Assembly: GCF_036924745.1 (NCBI RefSeq) | Contig: NZ_JAZHSD010000001.1 | Span: forward strand, 6,943,001-7,007,000 | DNA: 64,000 nt | Origin: Bradyrhizobium sp. AZCC 1693 | Lineage (GTDB): Bacteria; Pseudomonadota; Alphaproteobacteria; Rhizobiales; Xanthobacteraceae | Direction: 5' to 3' | Shown: positions 15,321-24,795 of the stretch, piece by piece | How the letters are laid out: each line of letters opens with the position of its first letter | How positions within the stretch are numbered: position 1 is the stretch's first letter | Program-made: the position numbers and the translations under genes | The notes under the pieces: generated by a model | Told to the model about the DNA's origin: nothing | The model's input: only the letters and a program-made list of their open reading frames with translations | The model's database searches: none

Positions 15321-16531
15321 ATGGATATGAAACTGTCGCCCGAGCAAATGAAGCTCCGCAGCGCTGCACGTGAATTGGCCGAAACCGAATTCGCGCCGAA
15401 GGCGGCGGAGATCGATCGGACCGAAGCCTACCCTTTCGACAACGTGGCTGCGCTGAAAGCCGCGGGCTTCATGGGCTATACGATTCCGACAGCCTACGGC
15501 GGTCGCGGAGGAAGTTACTTCGAGGCCGCCCTGATCATCGAGGAAATGGCGCGGGTCTGCGGGGCGACGGGGCGCATTACGGTCGAGGCCAACATGGGCG
15601 CCATCTCCGCGGTCATGCAGTATGGCACCGAAAAGCAGAAGCGGCTGGGAGCGGACCCGTTCTTTCGGGCGACAAACCCGCGATCTGCATCACCGAACCG
15701 GAAGCCGGATCGGCGGCGACCGAGATGACGACGCGCGCAGACAAGCACGGCAAGACATATGTCATCCGAGGCAAGAAGCACTGGATCACGGGCGGCGGGG
15801 TCTCAAAACTCCATCTGATCTTCGCCCGGGTATTCGACGAGCGAGGTGAAGAGCAGGGGATCGGCGGCTTCCTCGCACTCAGGGGGACGCCCGGTCTGAT
15901 CATCGGAAAACGCGAACCCGCCATGGGCCTGCGCGGCATTCCCGAAACGGAGATCATCTTCGAAGATCTGGAAATCCCTGAGGATATGCTGGTGCTGCCG
16001 CCGCGCGGGCTTCGGCGCGGCTTTGCCGACCTGATCGACGCCTATAACAGCCAGCGGGTCGGCGCCGGAACGGTCGCGCTCGGGCTCGCGCAGGGTGCAT
16101 TTGAGAAGGCCATGACCTTTATGAAGGAGCGCAAGCAGTTCGGACGCCCGATCGCCGAATTTCAGGGCCTGCAGTGGATGCTGGCCGACATGGCGGTGGC
16201 GCTCAATGCGGCGAGGCTGTCGCTTCATCAGGCAGCGCTTAGCGCCGATCCTTTTCCGGACCCTCTTCTCGCGGCGCAGGCGAAGATCATCGCTTCCGAG
16301 ACGGCCAACACGGTCACGAACCAGGCGCTCCAACTGTTCGGCGCCAGGGGCTGCTCACGGGATTATCCGCTCGAACGCATGGTTCGGGATGCCCGCATGT
16401 TCACCATTGCCGGCGGCACGGCGCAGGTGCTGAGGACATTGGTGGCGTCGAGGATTCTAGAGACAAAACTCCCGCAGACCCGCAATGGATATTTGGAAGC
16501 GTGTGAAGCTCCATCCCTCGCGGCAAAGTAG
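15321..16531 (+). pseudogene. acyl-CoA dehydrogenase with one frameshift
   Basis: The 5' part (15321 to about 15656) encodes the N-terminal helical domain (MDMKLSPEQMKLRSAARELA, then YGGRGGSYFEAALIIEEMAR). The 3' part, in another frame, continues VLSGDKPAICITEPEAGSAA, then HWITGGGVS, and ends with the C-terminal flavin and catalytic domain (QFGRPIAEFQGLQWMLADMA, LFGARGCSRDYPLERMVRDA). The frames join if one base is missing near 15657 (GCGGACCCG). It is either a recent inactivation or a sequencing error, since everything else is intact. The ATG at 15321 is chosen for its GGAGG spacing. Confidence 0.8.
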
Positions 16532-16545
16532 TCTCTTGTCGCGGT

Positions 16546-17898
16546 TCACACCGCGCGGCTGTGCGTTGCGGCGGAATGCGCAAGGTGGGCGTCGAACGCT
16601 GATGCTACGCTCCGCACCAGGAATTCCGCGCCGTCGCTGATCGAAAGCCGGTTGTCGGTGATCGTCACGGCGCCGTCGGCAATGAGGCTCTCGATCCGCG
16701 GCCGATCGACGATCGCGGATCGAAGGTCGCGGCCGTGCAGCCGGGATACCCGGGGCAGATCGACGGCAAAATCGCACATGATCCGCTCGATGATGTCGGC
16801 GCGGAAGCGGTCCTCGTCGGTGAACGTATATCCCTTGGCGGTGGCGAGCCGGTTCTCGGCGACGCGCGCGAGATAGTCGCGGGTCGGAACGGCGTTCTGC
16901 ACGAAACCTTGAGGCATCCGGCCGATGGCGCTGGCGCCGAGACCGATCAGCGTGTCGGCGGAATCGTCGGTGTAGCCCTGGAAGTTGCGCCTCAGCCTGC
17001 CGTGCTGTCTTGCGACGGCCAGACTGTCGCCCGGAAGGGCGAAATGATCGAGGCCGATGCGGACGTAGGCGGCATCCTGCAGGGCTTCAGCGATGGTTTC
17101 GGACTGCAGGTGCCGCTCGATGCTGTCGGGCAAGGAGGCTTCGGCGATCTTGCGCTGATGCTTCTTGAACGACGGAACATGGGCGTAGCCGAACACCGAA
17201 AAGCGGTCCGGCCGGAGCTCGACGCATTTGGCTACGGTGTCGAGACACGAGTCCACCGTTTGCAGCGGGAGCCCGTAGAGCAGGTCGAAATTGATCCGGC
17301 CGACGCCCATCCGGCGCAGACGCTCGACGGAATCTGCGGTCTGCTCGAAGCTCTGCAGCCGGTTGATGGCGCGCTGCACGGCGGGGTCGAAGCTCTGGAC
17401 GCCCAAACTCGCGCGGTTGACGCCGCAGTAGCCGAGCGCCTCGGTCATCGGCTCCGTCAGCGTGCGCGGGTCGATCTCGACGGCGATTTCGGCATCAGGG
17501 AGGACAAAGAACGAATAGCGTAGCGCGCCGACGAGGTCCACGAACGTCTCGGGCGACATGATCGTTGGCGTACCGCCGCCGAAGTGAACATGAGAGATCG
17601 GCATCCTCCGGCCGATCGCATCGGCAACAAGCTGCGCTTCGCTACGCAGGCCTGCTGCATAGGTCGCGATCGGATCGTCGCGTTTCGTGACCGAGGTATG
17701 GCATCCGCAGTACCAGCACATGGATCGGCAGAACGGCACATGCAGATAGATCGAGGCCGGCTCTCGGACCGGCATCGACTTCAGCCAGCGCCGATAATCC
17801 TTCTCGCCAATCGCCGGCGAAAAATGCGGGGCCGTCGGATAGCTGGTGTAGCGCGGCAGCCGGTCCTGCCCGTAGGATTTGGCCAAGTCCGATCGCAT
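16546..17898 (-). CDS. hemN: oxygen-independent coproporphyrinogen III oxidase
   Basis: A 450-residue radical-SAM enzyme that converts coproporphyrinogen III to protoporphyrinogen IX without oxygen. The Fe-S motif CRSMCWYCGC gives Cys57, Cys61 and Cys64 with the fourth Cys of HemN enzymes. FGGGTPTIM follows at about 106. A FixK-type box (17952-17965) lies 54 bp upstream of the start, consistent with induction at low oxygen alongside the neighbouring nir genes, whose cytochromes need heme. Confidence 0.92.
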   Translation of the reverse strand: MRSDLAKSYGQDRLPRYTSYPTAPHFSPAIGEKDYRRWLKSMPVREPASIYLHVPFCRSMCWYCGCHTSVTKRDDPIATYAAGLRSEAQLVADAIGRRMPISHVHFGGGTPTIMSPETFVDLVGALRYSFFVLPDAEIAVEIDPRTLTEPMTEALGYCGVNRASLGVQSFDPAVQRAINRLQSFEQTADSVERLRRMGVGRINFDLLYGLPLQTVDSCLDTVAKCVELRPDRFSVFGYAHVPSFKKHQRKIAEASLPDSIERHLQSETIAEALQDAAYVRIGLDHFALPGDSLAVARQHGRLRRNFQGYTDDSADTLIGLGASAIGRMPQGFVQNAVPTRDYLARVAENRLATAKGYTFTDEDRFRADIIERIMCDFAVDLPRVSRLHGRDLRSAIVDRPRIESLIADGAVTITDNRLSISDGAEFLVRSVASAFDAHLAHSAATHSRAV

Positions 17899-17951
17899 CT
17901 GCTTCTCTCCTCCACTTCCGGATCAATTACCGGACTCGCGGCGGAAGGACT

Positions 17952-17965
17952 TTGCGCTGGCTCAA
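17952..17965. promoter_or_regulatory. FixK/NnrR-type box upstream of hemN
   Basis: TTGCGCTGGCTCAA fits TTG(A/C)-N6-(T/G)CAA. It sits in the short gap between nirV and hemN, 54 bp before the hemN ATG. Confidence 0.7.
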
Positions 17966-17987
17966 CCCGCCGCCAATCGCCGGGCGG

Positions 17988-18839
17988 CTATGTTCGCCGC
18001 AGCAGCTTCGCGACGCTCCGGACGAGCGTTGCGGCGACCGGCCGGGAAGGTTCGGCGACGAGCCTGAAGCCGAGATTGGCCGGCGGGACGCCCGCAGCGC
18101 AGCCGCCGGACCTGGGATCGCGGATGAAGTCGGTCATGTAGGAACGATGGGCTCCTTCCACGACGCGGACGCCGCAATTCGTGTTGGTGATCCGCTCGCG
18201 TCCGCCGTCGAGCGAAACGCGAACGAAGCAGCTATCCGTCCACTCCCAGATATTGCCGGCCAGGTCGTCCAGCCCGTTGCTGTTGGTGCCGAACGTGCCT
18301 CCCGGCTGAGCGGCCGTTGCGGCCGGCCGGGAGCGGGCGGATTCAGCTTCGTAGCGGGCGATCCAGGCCTGAGCCGGATCGGAGGGGTCGACGAGCGGCA
18401 TCGCTTCGTCGCGCGCCTTCTCGGCGGCTGCGAATGTCCACTCCTCGTCGGTCGGCAGCCGATGGGTGACACCGGTTTTGCGCGACACCCACGCGGCGTA
18501 GGCCGAGGCATCGTGCCAACTCACACCGACGACGGGTACGTCGTGCGCGCCGGCGGGAAGGGCGATACTCGGGCAGGCCGCTTCCCCGACACAGCGCATG
18601 TACTCGGCGACAGTGACCTGCCGCTTCGTGACGATGAGGTCCGTGGGAAGGCGAAGCGCGCGCAGCGGTCCTTCAACCGGACGGCCGTTTCGCGAGAAAT
18701 CGCCGGCAGCCCGGTAGCTGAAGGAAGTCGGCGTCAGGCGCAGCGCTCCGTCCTGGTCATGGGGTGGTGTCGGCGCGAACGCGGTTGCCAGCATAGGCGC
18801 GGCCAGCGCGCCTGCGAGCATCGCCGTCTTTATTTTCAT
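17988..18839 (-). CDS. nirV: NirV, FGE-sulfatase-domain protein
   Basis: A 283-residue secreted protein: signal peptide MKIKTAMLAGALAAPMLATA, then a formylglycine-generating-enzyme-type fold (VVGVSWHDASAYAAWVSRKT, RLPTDEEWTFAAAEKARDE, GLDDLAGNIWEWTDSCF, ending GFRLVAEPSRP). Such proteins sit next to nirK in many denitrifiers. The exact role, possibly assembly or an accessory function for the copper nitrite reductase, is not settled. It lies 75 bp downstream of nirK and is probably co-transcribed. Confidence 0.85.
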   Translation of the reverse strand: MKIKTAMLAGALAAPMLATAFAPTPPHDQDGALRLTPTSFSYRAAGDFSRNGRPVEGPLRALRLPTDLIVTKRQVTVAEYMRCVGEAACPSIALPAGAHDVPVVGVSWHDASAYAAWVSRKTGVTHRLPTDEEWTFAAAEKARDEAMPLVDPSDPAQAWIARYEAESARSRPAATAAQPGGTFGTNSNGLDDLAGNIWEWTDSCFVRVSLDGGRERITNTNCGVRVVEGAHRSYMTDFIRDPRSGGCAAGVPPANLGFRLVAEPSRPVAATLVRSVAKLLRRT

Positions 18840-18914
18840 CAGGATGAGCACGTCGGCTCCTCTTCTTCGTGCGACGGCCCGCGGGCGGAACCGCGGGCCG
18901 TCATTTCGGCTCCA

Positions 18915-20042
18915 CTAGCGGGTAACGGCCACCGGTTCGGCGGCGCCGACCTTGTCAGGCGGGATCGGGCCGGGAGGGGACACCTGCTTCATGAGGTCCT
19001 CGTTCCACTTGCCCTCCACCTTGATATGGGCGCTGGCGCCGAGTTCGACCGCCTCGATCAGGTTGTGGTTGACGTAGGCGTAGATGCCCGGTTCGCGGAA
19101 AGTGTAGAGGGCCGCGCCGGCCGAGCCGCCGCGAACGAACCAGGTCTCGAGATCCTTCTGCGGCGGATTGTTGAACTTGCCGGCCTCCCAGACGTAGTCG
19201 CCATGCCCGCCGATCAAATGGGGCCGGGTGTCGCGGTTGGCCTGCGAATGCACGAGCATGACGGTCTCGCCGACCTTCGAGGTCATGGCGTTTTTGCCGG
19301 TGAGCGATCCGACCCGGCCGTTGAACACCACATGCGTCGGGATCAGCTTGCGCATGACCTCGGTCGTGTCGGCATAGGACTCACCGATCGTCTCGTAGGT
19401 CTTGTACTTGCCGTTCTCGTCCTTCGGCACATAGAGGTCGTTCTCGCCGATATAGAAGATCTTGTCGTAGCGCAGCGCCTTGCCCTCGGCGTCCTTCAGG
19501 CCATCACGCGGCAATACCATCACCGTGCCGTGCATGCCGGAGACGACGTGCCAGGGGATCATGCCTTCCGGGGCGCAGTGATAGACGAAGACGCCGGGGC
19601 GCGTCGCCTTCCAGCGCAAGGTCGCCTGCTCGCCGGGATTGACCTTGGTCAGCGCGCCTCCGCCGAGAGCCCCCGTCGCCGAATGCAGATCGATGTTGTG
19701 CGGCATCGCATTGGTCGCGGGGTTGACCAGCGTGAGCTCCATGTAGTCGCCCTCGTGGACCACCATCATCGGGCCCGGCATCGATCCGTCGAACGTCATC
19801 GCATGGAATTTCGTGCCGGCATCGTCGATGACGACTTCCTTCTCCCGGATCGTCAGCTTGAATTCGACGATCTTCGGTCCCGCCTTGGTCGCCTGTTCGT
19901 GGGCGTGCACGAAGGGCGGGGCAACCAGTTCGATTTTCTGGCGCGGCAGCTTGAGGTCGTCCGCCGCTTTCACCGTGACCGGCGCGGCCATCATCAGGGC
20001 CGCGATTGCGGTGCCCATTAAAGCAGTCCTTCTCGTCAGCAT
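18915..20042 (-). CDS. nirK: copper-containing nitrite reductase NirK
   Basis: A 375-residue periplasmic enzyme reducing nitrite to nitric oxide. A Tat-type signal ([20 protein letters not shown]) precedes two cupredoxin domains. In precursor numbering the visible ligands are His115, Cys156, His165 and Met170 (type 1 copper), with His120 and His155 (type 2 copper) and catalytic Asp118 in MPHNIDLH. A further C-terminal block [11 protein letters not shown] is intact. The start at 20042 is chosen because GGAGAG lies just upstream; a nearby ATG at 20054 has no ribosome site. A FixK/NnrR box lies at 20112-20125. Confidence 0.96.
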   Translation of the reverse strand: MLTRRTALMGTAIAALMMAAPVTVKAADDLKLPRQKIELVAPPFVHAHEQATKAGPKIVEFKLTIREKEVVIDDAGTKFHAMTFDGSMPGPMMVVHEGDYMELTLVNPATNAMPHNIDLHSATGALGGGALTKVNPGEQATLRWKATRPGVFVYHCAPEGMIPWHVVSGMHGTVMVLPRDGLKDAEGKALRYDKIFYIGENDLYVPKDENGKYKTYETIGESYADTTEVMRKLIPTHVVFNGRVGSLTGKNAMTSKVGETVMLVHSQANRDTRPHLIGGHGDYVWEAGKFNNPPQKDLETWFVRGGSAGAALYTFREPGIYAYVNHNLIEAVELGASAHIKVEGKWNEDLMKQVSPPGPIPPDKVGAAEPVAVTR

Positions 20043-20111
20043 GATGCTCTCCATCGCTTCGTGTGTACTAATTCGATGGATGCAGAATGCGCGATGTGGC
20101 TGCGAGACTCT

Positions 20112-20125
20112 TTGCGCTGGAACAA
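20112..20125. promoter_or_regulatory. FixK/NnrR-type box upstream of nirK
   Basis: TTGCGCTGGAACAA, with outer half-sites TTG...CAA, 70 bp upstream of the nirK ATG. The inner bases are less symmetric than in the paz and norE boxes. Confidence 0.65.
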
Positions 20126-20271
20126 GGAATGACGCTTTATCGATCGACGGAGGGGACTGTCCGGAAATTTGCGCGGGAGCAATGAGGACTGGTAACCACC
20201 GTTTTACGGTAGTTGCATGAAAAAAGATGCAGGGCTCACCGCGGATCTGATGCTTGACACGGTGCCGCAGC

Positions 20272-20994
20272 CTAAGGCCCGGGCTTGCGCCCCTGAGCGG
20301 CTTCTGCACCTTCGGCGAGGCCATGTAGCCTGTGCGCATCGCGCAGGACGATTCGCTGCCTGCCGCCTTCGACCAGTCCCTGCTGCTCCCACACGCTGAG
20401 AATCCGGCTGACAGTGTGCAACGTTGTCCCTGTCATCTCGGCGACGTCCTGCCGGCTGATGGGAAAGTCGATCTCGATGCCGGCATCGACCTTCCTTCCG
20501 GCCTGCTTGGCCAGACGAAGCAGCGCGTGCGCGACGCGCTGTTCGACCTGCTCATTCGACATCTCCAGGACGCGGGCCTGCGTATCCTGCAGCCGGCTGC
20601 CGACGGTCTGCAACGCGCTTGAGGCGAGGCTCGGATATTTGGCGATCAGGCGATTCCAGGACGACGAGGGCCAGGCGAGCGCGATGCTGTCCACGGCGGC
20701 GACGGCAGTCGCCGGATAGTGCGTCAGGTTCATGGCCTGCGCGACGCCGAACAACTCGCCGGCCGAGACATAGCGCACAACGGACTGCTGCCCCTGCGGC
20801 GTGACCTTTTCGACGCGAAGATGCCCGTGAAGCAGGAGATAAAAGTGATCGGCTTGCGCGCCCTGCTCGAAGACGGCGCTGCCTTTCGGATATCGAATCG
20901 AGCGCGCTTCCCGCAACAGTTGGTCCTGTTCGTCGGGCGCAAGCCCGGCAAACATCGGCAGGTTCGCGACCAGTGAGCGGTCGACTGAGGCCAT
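20272..20994 (-). CDS. nnrR: NnrR-type Crp/Fnr regulator of nitrite/NO reduction
   Basis: A 240-residue Crp/Fnr protein. The sensory barrel spans residues ~10-130 ([20 protein letters not shown]). The C-terminal helix-turn-helix [20 protein letters not shown] matches NnrR, the NO-responsive activator of nirK and nor genes. No Cys cluster for Fe-S is present, as expected for NnrR. It sits between nirK and paz. A box at 21091 lies 97 bp upstream of its start and about equally far from paz, so one site may serve both promoters. Confidence 0.85.
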   Translation of the reverse strand: MASVDRSLVANLPMFAGLAPDEQDQLLREARSIRYPKGSAVFEQGAQADHFYLLLHGHLRVEKVTPQGQQSVVRYVSAGELFGVAQAMNLTHYPATAVAAVDSIALAWPSSSWNRLIAKYPSLASSALQTVGSRLQDTQARVLEMSNEQVEQRVAHALLRLAKQAGRKVDAGIEIDFPISRQDVAEMTGTTLHTVSRILSVWEQQGLVEGGRQRIVLRDAHRLHGLAEGAEAAQGRKPGP

Positions 20995-21090
20995 CGATAT
21001 CCTCGTTCCAACGCGCCGCAGAGAGTATCCGCGGCCGAAGCAAGCCTCAACGGGCTTGCCAAGTTCTTAGCCCAGGATTCCGCCCGGAGA

Positions 21091-21104
21091 TTGCGCTGGC
21101 GCAA
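21091..21104. promoter_or_regulatory. FixK/NnrR-type box between nnrR and paz
   Basis: TTGCGCTGGCGCAA is a perfect TTGC-N6-GCAA palindrome in the divergent nnrR-paz intergenic region, ~97 bp from the nnrR start and 91 bp from the paz start. Confidence 0.75.
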
Positions 21105-21194
21105 CATCGGCAGGATCAAGCGGCGATATCTGTTGCCCGGGAGCCCCGGGAGATCCCGGGCGCACAGTTCCAGGAAACGGGAAAGAAACGGGAA

Positions 21195-21650
21195 ATGAGA
21201 AAGATTGCGATGCTGGCCGCCGGGGCGGCTCTAGTCCTGGCCGGGGCCGCACGGGCCGCGGAGGTCGAAATCAAGCTCCTCAACAAGGGAACCGATGGCG
21301 CAGTGATGGTGTTCGAGCCAGCCTTCGTGAAGATCGCACCCGGCGATACCGTCAAGTTCCTGTCCACGGACAAGGGCCACAACGCAGAGTCCATCAAGGG
21401 CATGCTCCCCGAGGGCGCAGCGCCATTCGTCGGCAAGAACAACGAGGATATCGCCGTCAAGTTCGAGCAGGAGGGCGTCTACGGCATAAAGTGTCTGCCT
21501 CACTACGGCATGGGGATGGTTGCGTTGATCGCGGTCGGAAAGCCCGGCAACGTCGACCAGGCCAAGGCCATTCCGCAGGTCGGAAAGGCAAAGCAGGTCT
21601 TTGCGAAGCTCTTCGACCAGTTCGAGGCCAGCAAGACTGCATCCAGATAG
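21195..21650 (+). CDS. paz: pseudoazurin
   Basis: A 151-residue periplasmic blue copper protein that donates electrons to NirK. It has a signal peptide (MRKIAMLAAGAALVLAGAAR) and a cupredoxin domain with type 1 copper ligands His62 (GHNAESIKGM), Cys100, His103 and Met108 (CLPHYGMGM). The ATG is preceded by GGGAAA. It is divergent from nnrR across a shared FixK/NnrR box, so it is probably co-regulated with nirK. Confidence 0.93.
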   Translation: MRKIAMLAAGAALVLAGAARAAEVEIKLLNKGTDGAVMVFEPAFVKIAPGDTVKFLSTDKGHNAESIKGMLPEGAAPFVGKNNEDIAVKFEQEGVYGIKCLPHYGMGMVALIAVGKPGNVDQAKAIPQVGKAKQVFAKLFDQFEASKTASR

Positions 21651-21888
21651 CGATCTTGGCGCCAGCTTCTCCAGTGCGTTGGATGGATGAGCAGTGCCTC
21701 GTCCATCCAGATATTGTACCAGACGCTGGACTTGCGTCGGCACGGGAAACGCAGCGCCTCAATCCCCGCCGCGCGGACGTCAGGAGCAAGCGCGATCAAA
21801 AGCCAGCCATCGTGGGGGGAGAGCGCTGTACATTGGCGATTATTCTGTCGCCAAAAGCGAAGGGCATATTGATCCAGCGCAAGGCCGG

Positions 21889-22074
21889 CTACTGAGGCGC
21901 TTTTTCTTCGGCCGAGCAGCAGGAACAGCAGGCAGCCTGGCTCCCGGCGAGAATCGGAATCGAGGTTTCGTCCTCAAGTTTCCGCAAGAGATCGTCGGTA
22001 ACAGCCTCGAAAATCCTGCGTTCGATGGCGCTCTCGCTTCGGCTTCGTCCTCGTAATCTCTCGAAAATCCGCAT
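21889..22074 (-). CDS. 61-residue protein with a Cys-rich C-terminus
   Basis: The ATG at 22074 is preceded by CGGAG. The N-terminal part (MRIFERLRGRSRSESAIERR) is basic and helical, then IFEAVTDDLLRKLEDE, and the tail carries ACCSCCSAEEKAPQ, four cysteines in CCxCC order. It lies between paz and nnrS, opposite to both, inside a denitrification cluster. The Cys cluster could bind metal, but I know no family. The 240 bp between paz and this gene holds nothing else. Confidence 0.45.
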   Translation of the reverse strand: MRIFERLRGRSRSESAIERRIFEAVTDDLLRKLEDETSIPILAGSQAACCSCCSAEEKAPQ

Positions 22075-22128
22075 CGTGTTCTCCGTTGACGGCGGAACCG
22101 ACAATGCAGGTCGAAGGCGGCACGATCT

Positions 22129-22142
22129 TTGTCGGAGATCAA
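22129..22142. promoter_or_regulatory. FixK/NnrR-type box 1 upstream of nnrS
   Basis: TTGTCGGAGATCAA, with TTG...CAA outer bases, 92 bp before the nnrS ATG, the same distance as at paz and norE. Confidence 0.55.
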
Positions 22143-22167
22143 ACACCTAAGGGAACGATGCTGCAAT

Positions 22168-22181
22168 TTGTGCTCCGACAA
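22168..22181. promoter_or_regulatory. possible second palindromic box upstream of nnrS
   Basis: TTGTGCTCCGACAA, a TTGT-N6-ACAA palindrome 26 bp downstream of the first box. It could be a second operator or chance. Confidence 0.35.
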
Positions 22182-22233
22182 AGAGCTTCGATCGGAACGG
22201 CGTAGCATCACCGTGAATAAGCAAGGAGCGTCC

Positions 22234-23412
22234 ATGGCGACGATGCAGAAATTAAGAGCCTATCAGGGGCCGGCGCTGTTCTCCTACGGCTTCCGGCCGT
22301 TCTTTCTGTTTGGCGCGATCTATGCCGGGGCCATGGTTCCGCTATGGCTCGTAGTGTTCGCTGGCGACGTCTCGCTGCCGACTACATTCGCGCCGCGGGA
22401 CTGGCATGTCCATGAGATGCTGTTCGGCTATGTGAGCGCCGTGATCGCCGGCTTTCTTCTGACGGCGGTGCCGAACTGGACGGGCCGCCTCCCGATTCAG
22501 GGCGTTCCGCTCGCGATCCTGTTCGGCGCCTGGCTTGCCGGCAGGTTGGCCGTGACATTTTCCGGTTTCATCGGCTGGGAAATCGCACTGGTGATCGACG
22601 TTGCCTTTCTGCTGTTACTTGCTGCTGCGGCCGCCCGCGAGATCGTAGCTGGACGCAAGTGGAACAATCTGAAGGTGGTCGGCATCATCTCGCTGCTGGC
22701 CGCTGCCAACGTCGCGTTTCATGTCGAGGCGCATTTCAATGGTCTGGCGGAATATTCCACGCGAGCCGGCGTCGCCCTCGTGGTCACGCTGGTCTGCGTG
22801 ATCGGGGGACGGATCGTTCCAAGTTTCACGCGCAACTGGCTGGCGCGGCGCGAACCGGGACGGCTGCCGGTCCCTTTCAGCCGCTTCGATGCGATCGCGA
22901 TGGTCGCGGGCGTCTGCGCCATGATCGCGTGGGTGGTGGCGCCTTCGGGCCGTTTCGTCGCAGCCGCGCTCGGCGTCGCCGGTTTGCTCCACGTCGTGCG
23001 CCTGGCGCGCTGGGCCGGCCATCGAACCGTGTCGGACCGCCTCGTGCTGATCCTCCATATCGCCTACGCATTCGTGCCGGCCGGGTTCGTTCTGGCGGCG
23101 CTATCGGCAGTGGATATTGTCGCCGCCAGCGCCGGGATCCACGCCTGGACCGGTGGCGCGATCGGTTCGATGACGATCGCCGTGATGACCCGCGCTTCGC
23201 TCGGCCACACGGGGCAGGCGCTTTCGGCGACCGTTGCCACCCAGTTCGTCTACGCTTCGATCGTCGTCGCGGCGCTGGCCCGGGTATGCGCGGCGCTTGA
23301 GCCGGCCCATTCGATCCCGCTGCTGATGATCGCGGGCGTCGCGTGGGCAGCGGCGTTTCTGGGCTTCGCGCTCGCTTACGCCCCGCTCCTGTGCAGCACA
23401 CGCAAGTTCTGA
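22234..23412 (+). CDS. nnrS: NnrS, heme/copper membrane protein of nitrosative-stress response
   Basis: A 392-residue polytopic membrane protein with about twelve helices. The N-terminal PALFSYGFRPFFLFGAIYAG, the DWHVHEMLFGYVSAVIAGFL segment and the HTGQALSA region give conserved His residues typical of NnrS, which protects cells from NO. AAGGAGCG lies before the ATG. It leads a run of co-directional genes (membrane protein, DUF2249, DUF59, CcoG-like chimera) with small gaps or overlaps. Confidence 0.88.
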   Translation: MATMQKLRAYQGPALFSYGFRPFFLFGAIYAGAMVPLWLVVFAGDVSLPTTFAPRDWHVHEMLFGYVSAVIAGFLLTAVPNWTGRLPIQGVPLAILFGAWLAGRLAVTFSGFIGWEIALVIDVAFLLLLAAAAAREIVAGRKWNNLKVVGIISLLAAANVAFHVEAHFNGLAEYSTRAGVALVVTLVCVIGGRIVPSFTRNWLARREPGRLPVPFSRFDAIAMVAGVCAMIAWVVAPSGRFVAAALGVAGLLHVVRLARWAGHRTVSDRLVLILHIAYAFVPAGFVLAALSAVDIVAASAGIHAWTGGAIGSMTIAVMTRASLGHTGQALSATVATQFVYASIVVAALARVCAALEPAHSIPLLMIAGVAWAAAFLGFALAYAPLLCSTRKF

Positions 23413-23421
23413 AGGGGCACG

Positions 23422-24760
23422 ATGATCGGCGCCAGCATATCACGATGGACGATGAGCTACTTCGCGATGGCGCTCGCGTGGTTGCTCGTCGCGCTGGCGC
23501 TGATGGTCGCAGGCGTCGGCTATCCGGCGGCGCATCTCGCATCGCCCGATACCCTCGTCCTGGTGCACGTGGTCTGCATCGGCTGGCTCAGTGTGGCGAT
23601 GTGCGGCGCGCTGTTCCAGTTCGTGCCTGTCCTCGTGGCAAAGCCGCTGTTTTCGGAGAAGTGGGCTTTGCCGGCGCTTGGCCTGTTGACCGCCGGTCTC
23701 ATCTCGCTGCTCGCGGGTTTCCTGGGATTGGGCGGCCGGCTTCCGGCCTGGCTCTGGCTGCTTCCGCTCGGTGCGGTCCTGCTCATCGCGCGGGTTCGGC
23801 CTGATCGTCGTCGATCTCGGGCTGACGGCGTGGCTGCGGCCGACCGGTCCCGCACGCTTCGTGCTGGCAGGGCTGGCCTCGCTCTGTGCCACCGCAACCT
23901 TCGGCACGATCTTTGCGTTTGCGCATGCGGGGTGGGCGGGATCCATCGGGCAATCGATTTTGGCAACCGGGGTCCCGCTGCACGCGATCGCGGGTCTTGG
24001 CGGCTGGCTCACGTTGACGGCCATGGGTGTGAGTTACCGGCTGCTATCCATGTTCATGCTCTCGCGCGATGTCGACGATCGGAAGAGCAATATGACATTG
24101 GCGGCCGGCGCGCTTGCCATCGCCGTCGCGGTGATTGGCGGAATTCTCGCGATCTGGCTCGTTTCCGGATTGAACGTCGTGTTGTCGATGGTCGGCGCCC
24201 TTGGCCTGGCGACGATCGCTCTGTATGGACGCGACGTGATCGGAATCTTCAGTGGCCGCAAGCGGCGGCAGCTTGAGCTCAACACGCGGATGGCGGTGCT
24301 ATCCTTCGCCAGTCTCGCGGGGGTGGCCCTCCTGGGTGTGGGGCTCATCTTGACCGGAGCTTTCGCCGCGCAACTCGGCGCGTTTGCCTTTCTCGCCATA
24401 TTCGGCTGGCTGTCGGGCCTCGTACTCGCCAAGCTCTACAAGATCGTGGCGTTCCTGACCTGGCTCGAGACCTACGGTCCCGTGATGGGACGGGCCCCGA
24501 CCCCGCGCGTTCAGGACCTTGTTTCGGAGGCGAGGGCGTCGAAATGGTTCGTGATGTATTACGTGGCCGTCTGGTTCGGCACACTGATGCTGCTGGCCGG
24601 CCAACCGTCGGCGTTCCGGGTGGCCGCGGCGATGATGATCGTCGCAATCGCCGGCATCGTCCGTGAAGTGATCCGGGCGCGACGGCTTGCGGACGTCGCG
24701 AGCCGGCTGCGCCTTCCGGACGGCGCGTGCGCGCCGCATCTGCTGTTTGCCAGAAACTAA
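23422..24760 (+). pseudogene. polytopic membrane protein with duplicated His-Gly-Trp motif, one frameshift
   Basis: Two overlapping frames make one ~445-residue membrane protein. The first runs from 23422 to GAVLLIA at ~23797. The second resumes as GFGLIVVDLGLTAWL and runs to 24760. Removing a single C near 23799 restores the frame. The two halves contain related motifs (VHVVCIGWLSVAMCGALFQF and LHAIAGLGGWLTLTAMGVSY), suggesting an internal repeat and possible heme- or metal-binding His, as in heme-copper-oxidase-like membrane proteins. It is unnamed and linked to nnrS. It is either inactivated or the result of a sequencing error. Confidence 0.65.
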
Positions 24761-24795
24761 AGATGAGAGCTGAGGATGAAACGGAAGGAGCAAGC

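Noticed and set aside
17952..20021. 689-residue plus-strand frame across nirV and nirK
   Set aside because: It is the antisense shadow of nirV and nirK, caused by GC-rich codon use; the reverse-strand products have full family motifs.
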